Source of the DNA: Glebionis coronaria
Taxonomy: Eukaryota > Streptophyta > Magnoliopsida > Asterales > Asteraceae
Reading direction: 5' to 3'
Length of the DNA: 64,000 nt
NCBI GenBank assembly: GCA_025667525.1
Contig: CM046875.1
Coordinates: 434,074,617 to 434,138,616 of the forward strand
The number at the start of each line of letters is the position of its first letter. The first letter of the stretch is position 1. Both the position numbers and the translations under genes were made by a program. The notes under the pieces were generated by a model that saw only the letters and a program-made list of their open reading frames with translations, ran no database searches and had not been told where the DNA came from. Shown here piece after piece: positions 22,701 through 36,580 of the stretch.

Positions 22701-22885
22701 GTAAACTTAATGACCTGTATAATTTGGGACCTGTTGTACGCTTTTGAAACTTTTTATCGAATGAATGTTTGTTAAACCTTGTACAACCATTTTTATGTGT
22801 TGTCTATGATTGGAGTTATTGTGCTATCCCGTAACACTCTGAAAGACCCTTCCGCTGTACCGATACGAAAAATGAGAGTGTTACA
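19759..22885 (+). repeat. 3' LTR of G1
   Basis: 3,127 bp, TGTGACAAAT...GTGTTACA. It carries two strong stem-loops near its start: TGGGACAAA/TTTGTCCCA (20079-20100, loop ACAC) and a nested AACTTGA/TCAAGTT with inner CCACA/TGTGG (20125-20159). It also has the conserved GTGAG stem-loop at 21848-21865. Parts are clearly homologous to the G3 LTRs on the opposite strand. Confidence 0.95.
20079..20159. other. Two adjacent stem-loops in the U3 part of the G1 LTR
   Basis: First: a 9-bp perfect stem TGGGACAAA/TTTGTCCCA with loop ACAC. Second: AACTTGA (20125-20131) pairs with TCAAGTT (20153-20159) and encloses CCACA-CTAA-TGTGG (20137-20150). A weaker version of the first (TGGGATAAA/TTTGTCCCA) is in the G3 LTRs near 25931 and 34687. 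Confidence 0.65.
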
Positions 22886-23104
22886 ACAAAAATCGAACAA
22901 TCGACAATTAGACGTAAAATATTTGGCATCCATCGACATCACGCTTGCTAATACTCCTTATGCTTATTAAATATAAAATATAAACCTTCCAACATCGGTT
23001 TAAACATAAACCTCCAAAAATAATTATCGTTCAAACTCATCCAAAAATTTCAAAAATAATCGTAAAATAAGATTAAGCAATGACCTCGGTTTTGGGTTGT
23101 CACA
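22886..23104 (-). repeat. LTR stub F (minus strand)
   Basis: The minus strand from 23104 reads TGTGACAACCCAAAACC, a typical start of a gypsy-type LTR. The stub is cut on the other side by G1. No internal region survives in the window. It separates G1 from the N1 fragment, so the order of events would be N1, then F, then G1, then G2. Confidence 0.55.
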
Positions 23105-23244
23105 TGATACACGTTGAAGAAATTGTTCAAGCTCGACTAAAGATTTCTACTCAAGAGTTAGTCATTGAGGACATTCAAATTAGAAATCGAGCCAACATAC
23201 GAAGTCATTTTGATGCCATCAAAGAACTCAAGAAGTACAGATGA
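23105..23244 (+). pseudogene. N1 ORF0 remnant (coiled-coil, C-terminal end)
   Basis: The frame EEIVQARLKISTQELVIEDI, then QIRNRANIRSHFDAIKELKK, ends at TGA 23242. It aligns with the end of the N2 ORF0 (VRMATMEKLIEDIQVRN, then IIKDLKKK). The following spacer to 23488 also resembles N2 (shared GTTAACAAATAAAAGTT). Confidence 0.7.
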
Positions 23245-23488
23245 TGACATTAGACTATTAAGTTGTAAATACTTTCAAGTTTATGTCTTTATTTTTATGT
23301 TAACAGTGAAGCTTGTCTTGTAAGTTTAAACAAACAAGTTGTTAACAAATAAAAGTTGTGTTTCTCATCTTATCGTTTCATATTTATTTTTGAGAAGTAA
23401 GAAACCCCTATTTCTTGGTTTTCTTAAAAATGATTATGAATAAAAGTGAGTTAATCTTAAGAAAAGCATATACTTGATAGAGTATATA

Positions 23489-26450
23489 TGTAACACCCCC
23501 AAATTTATACAACTCAATACAGCGGAAGACTAGTTGGTGTTACGGGATAACACATTACTCACATCATAGACAACGCATAAAAATCGCGTCGTTTATAAAT
23601 AAAGTATTTACATTCATAAATATCAAAGTTACATAGGTCCCAAGTCATATTATTTCATACAAAGTTTTACAAACCATTTAGTAGTATTTCGTTAGTTTTG
23701 GATTATTATAAGCCGCATGACATTGTTACCTTACTAAACCAACAACGGGTAGCTAACCCGATACTCAATTTGCCCATCTAAAGTAGCGTGTCGTCACAAA
23801 GGTCACGCTATGGAAATCTTCTCATACATACATTTGCTTACCAATCAATGTGGCACGACGGGGATCAACCGTCAAGGCGCGAACTGGGGTGATCGTACCC
23901 AAATAGTACTATTATATGCACAAGCGTCTACCAAATCCCGGTAGTTCAAAATTCATGCTAATGGAACTTTTAGTGACATAACCTAACTTTAATAATCCAT
24001 TTGATTTCATCTATCGGGTCCTTTAATCATTTATCGGGTCATACAATCATTCGGGTCCAAATCAATAAACAAACAATCGGGACAAATGGTGTCCTATTTT
24101 ATAAAAACTAACATGTTATCTCCCTCGCGGGTTTATAAAACATTTCATAAAAAACATTTAAAAGAGTGTGAGGCTATGAACTCACGTTGATGTGGGAAGG
24201 CGGGTTATCGACAATTCGGATGTACGGTACGTGCTTCAATCACGGAAACCTAGACAAATAATACTTGTCTTAGACTCATGTCCAATGACTTTATAAAAAT
24301 AACAATTATGTATACATATGATGATTATATATATATGATGATCAAGTGGGTTTACATGTTTTCTTTTACTCATTTTAGTGTTTACGTATTGGTATCTTCT
24401 TACTAGTTTACTAGTTTTACCTATTTACGTGTTTTAAGTCCGATAAACTTATTATAAGTTCTTTAACTTGTATTAATCCATGTTATACTTATATTATCAG
24501 TATCTACACTTTACAAGTTGGGCCTAAATGGGTTTAGCCCAATAAGTTCTTTTTATAAGTGTTTAACTTATTTAGTCCAATTATTAGTCCAATATGTTTA
24601 CTTAGTTCGTTAATGTCCGTATGTCCTATAGTTCGGGTTTTATCGGTCTTTACTTGTTATACATTTTTATACATCAGTATATAAGTTTTATAAAGTTTAC
24701 ATTAGACGGGTCCAACCATCTAAGTTTTATTTAACAAAAACGTTAATTTTACGGTATTAGCCGAAAAAGTCGTAAAAATCATGTTTATAGTTTTATAACT
24801 TATAAAACTTAACAAGTTACCATTTTTATAAAGTGTCCAATTATTTACCATTGTACATATTTATATAAATGTATTATATAAGTTAGTGGGTTTTAATTTA
24901 TATTTTATACTATTAAATTTTGAGTGCTTATATAATAGTATTATACTTTAATTTCCAAAATCTGATTTTTATTTTCATCTTCACCAAAACTGCCATATCT
25001 ATAGAAATATATGGAGATAGAAGCTCAAATTTTTATCACATAAGCTACATGATATGTGCTCCATTTAACTCTTCTATAGCTACTGTTGAATCATCCTCTA
25101 AGTATTTTCTAAAAATCTTCCAAAACAGTAAACTCAGATTGGTACTCTAAACTTGTTTTGACCATATCTCACTCATTACAATGATTCCATTGCATGGCCA
25201 ACTCTCACATGTGTACAAGACCCATAGCTTACTGTAAATCCATTAATCTATGCTATTTTATCAGTTCATGACATGTTTCTTTACTGTTTTATACAGCCAT
25301 CATTTTTAAGCAAGATTTTAGCCTTGTTGTTTATAGTTTTTCACCTTTTTAATCATGTTTATCAACACCAAATACCCACACAATACTTTTGTCATCATAT
25401 AATCATTATATACATATACAATAGGAAATAAAATACATGATTACATAATAAAAATAACAAGAAGATGAGGAGGACAATCTTTATACCACCAAGTTGATGT
25501 AGGTTGTGATTTGGACATGGATTTGGATGGAGAAACTTGTGATGAACCATGACCATCTTCAAGACCACCATTCTTCAAAAACACCTTGTAGAAAATCAGC
25601 ATCAAGACACCATGGAAACTCCTCCATGGATGTTATAATCACCACCATTCAAGAGAGCTTCAAGAGGGCTTCAACATGTGTATGAACAACATAGGATTTT
25701 GTGGTTAAATTTGATCAATGATGGGTGTTTGTGAGTGATGAGGGACGGCCAAAATGGGGAGGGTGAGAGAAGTTTGAGTGGATTTTCATGAGAGAAATGA
25801 AAACAATGGTTTGTGTTTGTGGTTTTGTGTTGTGAAAGGCTTACTAGTTAAGCTATCATGACAAGTGTTAACAAAAATGGCACCAAGTTGGTGTGTTGGA
25901 GAGTTATAGCCGTCCCATGTGTATAGTGGGGTGGGATAAATTAGTTTGTCCCATCCCACTAATTTATGGGTATTCCTCGATTCTAGTTTTCTCGATTTGC
26001 GTGCCCTCGGATCGTTTTACGAAAAACGTTTTTATAAATTATGGATCAACGTCACAAAACGAATCCAATAAAAATTGTCTCATCAAAAACGGAGTTCGAA
26101 AACGTAAATACGTAATCCTAGTGTTTCCGGTTTAGTCGTAAAGGACGTTAAAATAAAATCGTAAGTCCTAATCTCTTCTCGTAAATTTGTGAGTTTATGA
26201 ACCAACACAAATTTGAAACTCCAAAATAATATTCACGGATAAATTTATTTTCTGAAATGTCGGATTGTCACCAAAAACGGTGTATGTAAACGTAAGCACG
26301 TAACGTTGAATCCTCCGGTTTAGACGTAGTCGATGCTACTTCAAGACGTAAATCCAAATTTCTTCCCAAAAATAAGTGAGTTCATAAAATAATATTTTCA
26401 AATAAATATTGAGAATAAAATATCAACCATAAATTGACGGATTGTCACAG
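23489..26450 (-). repeat. 3' LTR of G3 (with a 450-bp deletion)
   Basis: 2,962 bp, TGTAACACCCCC at the left and TTGTCACA at the right. Relative to the other LTR it lacks about 450 bp at about 23680 (corresponding to about 31980-32430). Homologous to the G1 LTR in reverse orientation. The conserved stem-loop is at 24168-24185. The open frames inside are not supported as genes. Confidence 0.92.
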
Positions 26451-29400
26451 CATTTACCCCTAAACATGATCTTTTTCCTCAAAGATCATCTTACTACTCG
26501 CTTCTTATAGAGTTAAAGCCATGTGGGTATTTCCTCCACATTCGGTCTTTTCTCACAAGTGTAATTCATTACAATACGCGAGTTTCACCAAACATAACTA
26601 CGGGAATAAGATCAGGCTTAATGTTGACTTACTTTCTCTATCCATGATGTTCACGGGTTTTTGATGAATGCAACTTTTCGCCGATCTAAGCTTTACTAAG
26701 GAAGAATTCAGATTTTTTTACTTGATTGATATTCCATCAAGTTCGATATACGAATCATAATTCACGTAGCTCTTGAAGTCCTAGGGTAGATCCAGCTTGT
26801 ATGCCTTTCAAACCAATCTTTTTACATCATCTCTATGGTCCCATACAAAGGGGACTTATATCCCATGATTTGTCAGATCATGAATTCATTTTTCCATGTT
26901 TAAAAATTGTGGCATAACTTCGCTACCCATTTGGCACTTCAAGATCTACATTTCACATTCACATAACCTCTTGCCCACTACCGGCTGTCAATAATCAGAT
27001 CCTAATTTCAACAATCATTCCAGATTTCGCGGGTCGGGTATTTTGTAAGGTTAGGTTCGCCATCATAGGAAACCTTAAACCTAAAAGACATGTCCAACTC
27101 ACAATGGGTGTTTGTCGGGTGTCTTTATCTCAACTCCTGCTTACAGATGCTCTAATATAGATCCTAACAAGATTCGATCTCGATCCTAATACGATAATTA
27201 TCAATGATAATCTCTCCAAAGGAAAACGATTATACGGTCTATTATCAAAGGTCAATCATTCAAACATAGAACAGCGCTTATAGTATTTTGTATCGTTACT
27301 TTACCTCGTCCCTTCCATTGGGGTGGTACATAGTACTCTCATCAAGATTCGTTCTCAATGACTTCTAAGCAAATCTCTAGAAATTCGATGCGAAGCGAGG
27401 ATCTTGATAGAGATGATCGATACAGGCACACCATGTTTACATAACTCTTTTGCATTTATCATTAACGGGAATGATATTAGCAGATTTGGTCAGTCTGTCG
27501 ACGATGACCCAAATCGAATCAAATTCAGACGATGACCTTTGCAATAGCTAAACGTTTACTAATGTATGAGGCGATGTCTGCCTTCATAATTGCCATCAGT
27601 ACAACTTCTTCAGACAAAGATACTTTTAGTCATAAATGACATAAATAAAATACTTATACTTACAAATTCCAACATAACTATATCTCACAATCTCCATATT
27701 TAGGCAACCACAAGTGGCCTTTAAAACATTTAACGCTATTGGCTTCTCAATTTTAATGGTTCACATTAGCCGCGAACCCCTTTTATTATCTATATTATCC
27801 TTTTTATAAGCATCGGCTATATTTTAAATTGTTCGGCAATTTATTTTGCACTTTCATTATTAAGGAACATGTCCTAATTGGTTCTTTATCTTTTATACAT
27901 TATGTGTCAGTAATTACGTTCACCTTCCTGATGAAATAAATATCATAACCGTATTTATTCAAAATTCTTTCTTCATATCTTCTATGTTTTAATTTCATCT
28001 TTACTATCATTTTTATCAGTTTTTCTCAATCTGACGTTTTAAAGCGTCAATAATTATTACAAGTAATTAAATAATAATTAGTTAATTTTTAGGAAAAGTA
28101 AACGTAAAAATTTTAAATTTCTTAGTTCGGCCAATTATATAAAAATGTTCAAAAATAAATTTGAATTTAATTAACAAGATTTTTGTTGATTTATCAAAAA
28201 TGATTAGTAAGATTCGTAAATGTTCGAGAAACCTTTGTTTATATTTTGGTCAAAATTTTCTTAGTTGAAAAGCAAAAATTGTTGTTTCAAATTTCAAGTT
28301 ATGGTTTAAATGGTTTTCCTCAATCCTTCTTAGGTTGTCTTAAGGTATACACAAACATTTACCCCTAAACAGAAGTTTAGTTAAATGGTTTGTGTATAAG
28401 GGAATAATCCCTTAAAAATCCTTTGTTAAAATATTTGTCAAAACATTATTTTTTTTTGCACTTTCTTTTTGGTAAAACCCAAAGTTTCAAATGGCTCAAA
28501 TATTTTATAGAGTCAATATATTCCTTTTTCTATTAATCATACGGTCAAATAATATAAAGGATTAAGTCTTGAATCACATGTTTAAATATTTAAGATATAG
28601 GTTTTCATTATCCGGTCAATTTAGGGCAATCTATAAATAATTATTAACTCATTCTTATTCTTATAAACAAATAAATGGTCCTTAATTATCACGAGCATGA
28701 ATTTATCAAATTACAGCCTACACACGTGATTCACCAAATTTATGAATGCTACGTGTGTATTAGTCAATCCAAACGACATCACGTGAAACTCATAACGTTC
28801 ATTACAAGTACCGGATGTAGTGATTGGAATAGATAATCTTTTTCGCGGACGCGAAGTTGATGATAACCATGCCGTGAATCAAATCTTTAAAACATACGCT
28901 AGAACCTTGTAAATGATCGAACAAATCTTCCATTTCGAGTTATGGATTTCGTTTTCGATTGTCAATTTACTCAGTTCACAGTAATCTATAAATATAAGGA
29001 ATGATAACACCATAGCTCTTCATAATGACGAGCTTGGTAGAATAAAAGCTTTCTCCGACAACTCTCTCAGTTGTACGGTAATTCTTTTAATTCAGATGGT
29101 GCTGACGTACAGTGCACAAGCCACAGGTGCAGCACCGGAAATATAATCAAATACCAAATTCTACTTGCCTTAATGGCGAAAGTCTAGGTAATTCATCAAC
29201 AAATACTTCCTAAGATTTCAAATAACATAAACATCTTTTAATATAATTATTTTAAGTTCTTTCTAGATTTTAATATCTATGACTAATTCACAACCATTCA
29301 CGGTATAATTTCAAGTCATCCATCAAGAATTATTCAGATCACTTTTGATAATCAACATCTTATCTTTTAGGGAATTCTACTCGAGTTCCCATCAATTAAG

Positions 29401-31794
29401 ACAATGTCGTCATGTCATAATCAATCAATCCATTCTACCGGCATTATCAACTTCTCAGTTTCATTGCCGTCGATAAGATGTGAACTTCTCAAAAGACTAA
29501 TAATAATTTATAATCCTTCACAAATCCAGGGATATCTGGATACATAGCTATCATCCAAAGAGTAAGGTCAACACATAATCTACGCGAGAGAATTTCAAAT
29601 CAGATACAGACGAAAACATTTAACGAATATGAATATATTCCATGTTTTCATAATTTGAGTACGCATTCGAAAGCTCCTCGGATCGTTACCCAGGTCATTC
29701 AAATGGAATCAAATCAAAAGAAATGATAGGAACGTCGATACCTCCAGTCGGGTATCAACACTCGGTAATCAGATACTTTTCCTAAGAATCTCACTACGGG
29801 AGAATTGGACAAGAAAGAATTGTCAATTGTCAAATAAGACAACTTCCACAGATGAGTAAATTCGACTCAGAAGAATAGATGATACAGGCACATATGTAGG
29901 TGTCCCTAACACTATGTCCTTATTTTTCACTTCTTGAAGATCTCATAAATCTTAATCTTTCACAATCTTCAAAGAATATTTAGTGTTTATTAATCAGTTT
30001 TATGGTGACTACTAATCAGCCTTGCATGGTCCATTCCAAATTGTATGTAGGCGCGCAACTATATACAATTTCAAGATTAACGATGCAATACTCAGTTCGT
30101 CAAAATTTTATCATCATGTTTATAATAAAAACATTTTCATACTTAATTCTTAAATAAGAATCAAGAATAAATTTACAAAGATTTTCCTTATTATGAAAAC
30201 AATCGAGGTTTCCAAAGTGTTTTATAAACAACTTCATTCGATAATGATTACTTATAAATCTCATTTTGAATAATCCTTTTAGTGATGAGAATTTAATGTT
30301 TCTCAAGGAATACTGTTTTAACTTATAAAAACAATTCGTGATCTGCAAAGGAGTGATGACAAGTTGTTCACCAAGAACTAACTTCAATATAATAGGAAAT
30401 GAGCTTAGCCAAATAATCATGAGGTTCATGACCTTGATGGCACTCAAAAGAATAATCCACAACGTAACTCAATTCAAGATGAGTACTTGTTCAATGATTG
30501 CATCACTAATGCGAGCATTAGGATGAAGCAATAAAAGATAGATAACATCGATACATGTAGGATTTAGAAATCAAAGGTAGTCTTTTTCATTAATCACAAA
30601 CAAGTCAAAATTGTACCGTAACACATTATGTGTCACTATGTCATACAATTCTCAGAACTCATCCTACCAACTGATATCTCAGTTAAGTTAGGGATTTTTA
30701 AAAGATACCACAATGAATACTAATCTACAAGATTCATTAGGTGTCCCACCTGTCCCGGAAGATCCATCGGTCCCAATTTAAAAGAAGATTTCTTCAATTT
30801 ATTTCTTGGACACTGGGCATCCTCATTAATGGACAATGGTATAGGAACAACCCTTAACACGAACTAACAATTATTCAAAACCTTATAATTCAATCACAGG
30901 ACTTAATAATTTCCTCTTAACAATTTCTTATTCCATACAAGTTAAATTTTACTTTATTCAAGTTTCAATCAATCTTATACTCAATTCGATATCCTACCTC
31001 ATTCTCCAATACTTTCATCCTTATTCTTACACCTTAATAGGGCAATAAAAGCTCGATATGATCAACACTTAATTTCCAATCCTATAGCTCCTTCATCAAT
31101 AATTATCAAATGAGTCACTAGTATGAAATGACTCACACATTCAGTTAGACTTCTCAGAAAGGTACTAGTGGCATGAGGCTTTTTGGGTAATGGTTCCAAT
31201 GACAGACTCAAGTGCAACATTCACCCTTTCGATTTCAATTTAAGAATTGGATGACAACAAATCAGATGACATCTTTCTAGGTGGTAACGTTTTGTCAAAC
31301 TCCACTCTATAAGGAAAGATTGTCATGACATCGATATCAAGTTTTAATCTCGCCAATTCTTTTTCAAGATCACCATCAACTAATATCTACATTCTACGAA
31401 TATCAATCATTTGTTGGGATCATAAATATCCACAACTTGGTTTAGATATAGGATAGCTAGAATTCCTACGAGAATAGCTTCGATTTATTTGCTAGGTTTA
31501 CTTGTGACAATCTACGTCGTATAAATACCTCGTATAAATATAGAAATAATCATCAAACAATCATGTAAAAAAATTACATCATATATATATAATCCAAGTT
31601 GTATATATATAAAATAACACTTCTCAGTCTGGCCTTGTCGGTAACTCGAGAATTCTTCGGCACCGTTATAGTCAAAAGATTTTTAGACATTTTTAGAAAA
31701 AATGTTTATAGTTAAAAGATTTTGAAATGTTTTATTCAAAACCTTTGGTTTTAAAAATCTTTCGTTCTCTATAACGAGAGCTCTGGTACCAAAC
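26451..31794 (-). pseudogene. G3 interior: decayed gag-pol
   Basis: 5.3 kb in which every frame is broken. Recognisable on the minus strand: integrase [12 protein letters not shown] at about 27520-27485 and a following [10 protein letters not shown] block near 27435-27400; RT remnants about 28930-28750 (FDHLQGSSV, then FHVMSFGLTN). These are closest to the G1 proteins. The remaining sequence is AT-rich with no motif I can name. I cannot tell whether it had an ORF0. Confidence 0.75.
31780..31791 (-). other. Primer binding site of G3
   Basis: Minus strand TGGTACCAGAGC, three bases from the LTR end, as in G1. One mismatch to the usual initiator-Met PBS. Confidence 0.8.
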
Positions 31795-34700
31795 TTTAAC
31801 ACCCCCAAATTTATACAACTCAATACAGCGGAAGACTAGTTGGTGTTACGGGATAGCACATTACTCACATCATAGACAACGCATAAAAATCGCGTCGTTT
31901 ATAAATAAAGCATTTCCATTCATAAATATCAAAGTTACATAGGTCAAAAGACATATTATTTCATACAAAGTTTTACAAAGCATTTGAATGGAAATAAGTA
32001 TTTAGGTGCGGGCCATGAATTCTTGTTGTCTTCCCGAGAATTACCTTCAAGTACCTGAGATAAAACATGTTAAAAGAAAAGGTCAGCGATAACGTCGAGT
32101 GAATTCATAGAGTTTAATAAAATCCATCAATATAATATCAGTATAAATTTTTTACTAAAAATCATTTTGTACAAATCATTTTAATAGGCCATAAAATAGC
32201 CAAAGTCATTTTATATAAATCTTCATCAAAATCATAATATAGGCATTTGCCTTAAAATCATTATACGAGCCAATGTCGTAAAAACATCATACAATACGTC
32301 TTATGACGTTGTATAAAAATAAAAACCGTTATATGAATATGGTTATGCAAACCAAAACACAAACATAATATCAATAGTATGACCCTGTATTGCTAGTCAG
32401 GCAATACATCGTAATTCGGAGCGTCTAGTAGTATTTCGTTAGTTTTGAATTATTATAAGCCGCATGACATTGTTACCTTACTAAACCAACAACGGGTAGC
32501 TAACCCGATACTCAATTTGCCCATCTAAAGTAGCGTGTCGTCACAAAGGTCACGCTATGGAAATCTTCTCATACATAAATTCTCTTATCAATCAATGTGG
32601 CACGACGAGGATCAACCGTCAAGGCGCGAACTGGGTGATCGTCCCCAAATAGTACTATTATATGCACAAGCGTCTACCAAATCCCGGTAGTTCACAATTC
32701 ATGCTAATGGGACTTTTAGTGACATAACCTAACTTTAATAATCTATTTGATTTCATCTATCGGGTCCTTTAATCATTTATCGGGTCATACAATCGGGTCA
32801 TACAATCATTCAGGTCCAAATCAATAAACAAACAATCGGGACAATTGGTGTCCTAGTTTATAAAAACTAACATGTTATCTCCCTCGCGGGTTTATAAAAC
32901 ATTTCATAAGAACATTTAAAAGAGTGCGAGGCTATGAACTCACGTTGATGTGGGAAGGCGGGTTATCGGCAATTCAGATGTACGGTACGTGCTTCAATCA
33001 CGGAAACCTAGACAAATAATACTTGTCTTAGACTCATGTCCAATGACTTTATAAAAATAACAATTATGTATACATATGATGATTATATATATGATGATCA
33101 AGTGGGTTTACATGTTTTCTTTTACTCATTTTAGTGTTTACGTATTGGTATCTTCTTACTAGTTTACTAGTTTTACCTATTTACGTGTTTTAAGTCCGAT
33201 AAACTTATTATAAGTTCTTTAACTTGTATTAATCCATGTTATACTTATATTATCAGTATCTACACTTTACAAGTTGGGCCTAAATGGGTTTAGCCCAATA
33301 AGTTCTTTTTATAAGTGTTTAACTTATTTAGTCCAATTATTAGTCCAATATGTTTACTTAGTTCGTTAATGTCCGTATGTCCTATAGTTCGGGTTTTATC
33401 GGTTTTTACTTGTTATACATGTTTATATATCAGTATATAAGTTTTATAAAGTTTACATTAGACGGGTCCAACCATCTAAGTTTTATTTAACAAAAACGTT
33501 AATTTTACGGTATTAGCCGAAAAAGTCGTAAAAATCATGTTTATAGTTTTATAACTTACAAAACTTAACAAGTTACCATTTTTATAAAGTGTCCACTTAT
33601 TTACCATTGTACATATTTATATAAATGTATTATATAAGTTAGTGGGTTTTAATTTATATTTTATACTATTAAATTTTGAGTGCTTATATAATAGTATTAT
33701 ACTTTAATTTCCAAAATCTGATTTTTATTTTCATCTTCACCAAAACTGCCATATCTAGAGTTCTATACGTTGACAGAAGCTCAAATTTTTATCACATAAA
33801 CTACATGATATGTGCTCCATTTAACTCTTCTATAGCTACTGTTGAATCATCCTCTAAGTATTTTCTAAAAATCGTCCAAAACAGTAAACTCAGATAGGTA
33901 CTCTAAACTTGTTTTGACCATATCTCACTCATTACAATGATTCCATTGCATGGCCAACTCTCACATGTGTAAAAGACCCTTAGATTACTGTAAATCCATT
34001 AATCTATGCTATTTTATCAGTTCATGACATGTTTCTTTTCTGTTTTATACAATCATCATTTTTAAGCAAGATTTTAGCCTTGTTGTTTATAGTTTTTCAC
34101 CTTTTTAATCATGTTTATCAACACCAAATGCCCACACAATAATTTTATCATTATATAATCATCATATACATATACAATAGGAAATAAAATACATGATTAC
34201 ATAATAAAAATAACAAGAAGATGAGGAGGACAATCTTTATACCACCAAGTTGATGTAGGTTGTGATTTGGACATGGATTTGGATGGAGAAACTTGTGATG
34301 AACCATGACCATCTTCAAGACCACCATTCTTCATAAACACCTTGTGGAAAATCAGCCTCAAGACACCATGGAAACTCCTCCATGGATGTTATAATCACCA
34401 CCATTCAAGAGAGCTTCAAGAGGGCTTCAACATGTGTATGAACAACATAGGACTTTGTGGTTAAATTTGATCAATAATGGGTGTTTGTGAGTGATGAGGG
34501 ACGGCCAAAATGGGGAGGGTGAGAGATGTTTGAGTGGATTTGCATGAGAGAAATGAAAACAATGGTTTGTGTTTGTGGTTTTGTGTTGTGAAAGGCTTAC
34601 TAGTTAAGCTATCATGACAAGTGTTAACAAAAATGGCACCAAGTTGGTGTTTTGGAGAGTTATAGCCGTCCCATGTGTATAGTGGGGTGGGATAAATTAG

Positions 34701-35206
34701 TTTGTCCCATCCCACTAATTTACGGGTATTCCTCGATTCTAGTTTTCTCGATTTGCGTGCCCTCGGGTCGTTTTACGAAAAACGTTTTTATAAATTATGG
34801 ATCAACGTCACAAAACGAATCCAATAAAAATTGTCTCATCAAAAACGGAGTTCGAAAAACGTAAATACGTAATCCTAGGGTTTCCGGTTTAGTCGTAAAG
34901 GACGTTAAAATAAAATCGTAAGTCCTAATCTCTTCTCGTAAATTTGTGAGTTTATGAACCAACACAAGTTTAAAACTCCAAAATAATATTCATGGATAAA
35001 TTTATTTTCTGAAATGTCAGACTGTCACCGAAAACAGTGTATGTAAACGTAAGCACGTAACGTTGAATCCTCCGGTTTAGACGTAGTCGATGCTACTTCA
35101 AGACGTAAATCCAAATTTCTTCCCAAAAATAAGTGAGTTCATAAAATAATATTTTCAAATAAATATTGAGAATAAAATATCAACCATAAGTTGACGGATT
35201 GTCACA
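31795..35206 (-). repeat. 5' LTR of G3
   Basis: 3,412 bp. Its left terminus reads TTTAACACCCCC in place of TGTAACACCCCC, a mutated terminus. It keeps the 450-bp segment missing from the other LTR. The conserved stem-loop is at 32926-32943 with GCGAG in place of GTGAG. Confidence 0.92.
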
Positions 35207-36580
35207 ATATATTTTTGGAATTTCTATTATCTTCTATGACAATGATAATTATCAAGTTGAATATAACCCGCAAGTTTGAAGAAAGGAAACTTCCTAAGTT
35301 TTCTAGAAATATTCTATTCTCGACTTTTGTCTATCAAAAGTTTCATTTTGTAAAATATATGATATGTAAAAGAGAAGCTTGTTCTATAAGACGAGTTTTT
35401 TCATTTTCCGTTATATTCCTCCATTCCATATCATGGAATATGTTACGATTATGTATGAGTCATATCTCTATAAATCCGTGGTAAACTTTTAAATTCTATT
35501 GCACAATTGGATTTATTATCCTCGGATATGAATGATAAATAATTATAGTAAGTTTTCTATGTAAACCCAAAAGATATACCTTATGTTCGATAAGCATTTA
35601 TATGTATCCATATACATATGTGACAAATGTTTTCTGATATAAGTATACCTTGGATTCTGAATTATTTCTATTTTTTCCCTTCATTCTAAACCTAAAAAGC
35701 ATTTAACGAATAAATGACGATGATGTGGCTACAATCCTGCAAGTGCTAATTGTCAATGAGAAGTATTATCTAGAAAAAGACTCGATGACTAGTTAGTTTT
35801 TGATATCCAAGGAAAAAAGATGCTATTAGTATCACCCTTTGGATCGGAAGAGCCAATTTAGTTTTCTATCGTATTAATCGTGTTTGGAATTGTAAAGTGA
35901 ATCTTGCTATAAGAAGATAGCACTTCGTCAGTTATCTTGGTAAATTCTTTATGCTCAACCCATTGAGATAAAAGAAGTACATTAGATCGCTTGATTAAAC
36001 TTCAAATATTTCATAGAAAGATGATCAAAAAGATGAAAGAAGAACTCCGCTATCTAAAGATAAAAGGAAATAACCTCGAGACATACATGGGGAAATTTCA
36101 AGAGTTAGTAGAGTTAGATCCTATTCCATAGAATGATAAAAGTCTCCATCAGAAGATTTTATCATGGAATTTTGTCATGGAATTTCATCTGAAATTCTAT
36201 TAAAGAGACTCCATCAGAAGATTTTCTTAGAAAATTTATTAAGGAATTTTATTGAAGATTTTGAAGAGAGATTACCATTTCCAAAATCCCAATATATTGG
36301 AAAAAGTCATTAACCTCTACCCCATGAGTTAATGAACAAGGTAATTAGGCACAATCCTGTGCAAAAATCGGAAAAATCTCAAGCGTAAATTTAGCGATAA
36401 AAGAAAGTCTGTAAAATTCAAGTAAACTAGAAATCAACCTACATCTAATATGATAGAAATTTTCTTTTGTGTAAGAAATGCACTCCGCATCACACAAAAA
36501 TTTGCACCATCAGGTGTCAGATTTTCAACATAATAGATCATTGGACTAGGATTTGTAAGGGCAAGTGGCCTTATAAATCA
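35207..36580 (+). pseudogene. N1 gag and zinc-knuckle remnant
   Basis: Gag-like pieces near 36020-36120 (a YLKIKGNNLETYMGKFQELV-type stretch) align with N2 at 45860-45940 (YLVTQGNDLNAYLRKFQELA). A Cys/His-rich remnant at about 36470-36530 matches the N2 knuckle region. Frames are repeatedly broken. The first 800 bp (35207-36000) align only loosely with N2 and contain no gene. Confidence 0.65.

Larger units (their letters stand above)
1..22885 (+). mobile_element. Ty3/gypsy LTR retrotransposon G1 (chromovirus-like), 5' end outside window
   Basis: Order seen: partial LTR, PBS, ORF0, gag, protease, RT, RNase H, integrase with a chromodomain-like tail, PPT, LTR. The RT-RNaseH-INT order is that of Ty3/gypsy. 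The C-terminal block around [19 protein letters not shown] resembles the chromodomain-type tail of Del/Tekay elements, so a Tekay-like lineage is a tentative inference. The 2.2 kb of LTR available in both copies differ at roughly 19 bases by eye (about 0.9%). The element is interrupted by G2 at 7241-18571. The coding frame has one in-frame stop (5910-5912) and the G2 insertion, and is otherwise open. The target duplication cannot be checked because the left flank is outside the window; the right flank begins ACAAA. Confidence 0.93.
23489..35206 (-). mobile_element. Ty3/gypsy LTR retrotransposon G3, decayed interior, inserted in N1
   Basis: 11.7 kb flanked by the target duplication ATATA (23484-23488 and 35207-35211). 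In minus sense: 5' LTR 31795-35206, PBS 31791-31780 (TGGTACCAGAGC), interior 31794-26451, PPT (GTTTAGGGGTAAATGC) at about 26466-26451, 3' LTR 23489-26450. LTRs and protein remnants show kinship with G1. The LTRs look only about 1-3% diverged in the stretches compared, yet no long coding frame survives inside. Confidence 0.88.
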
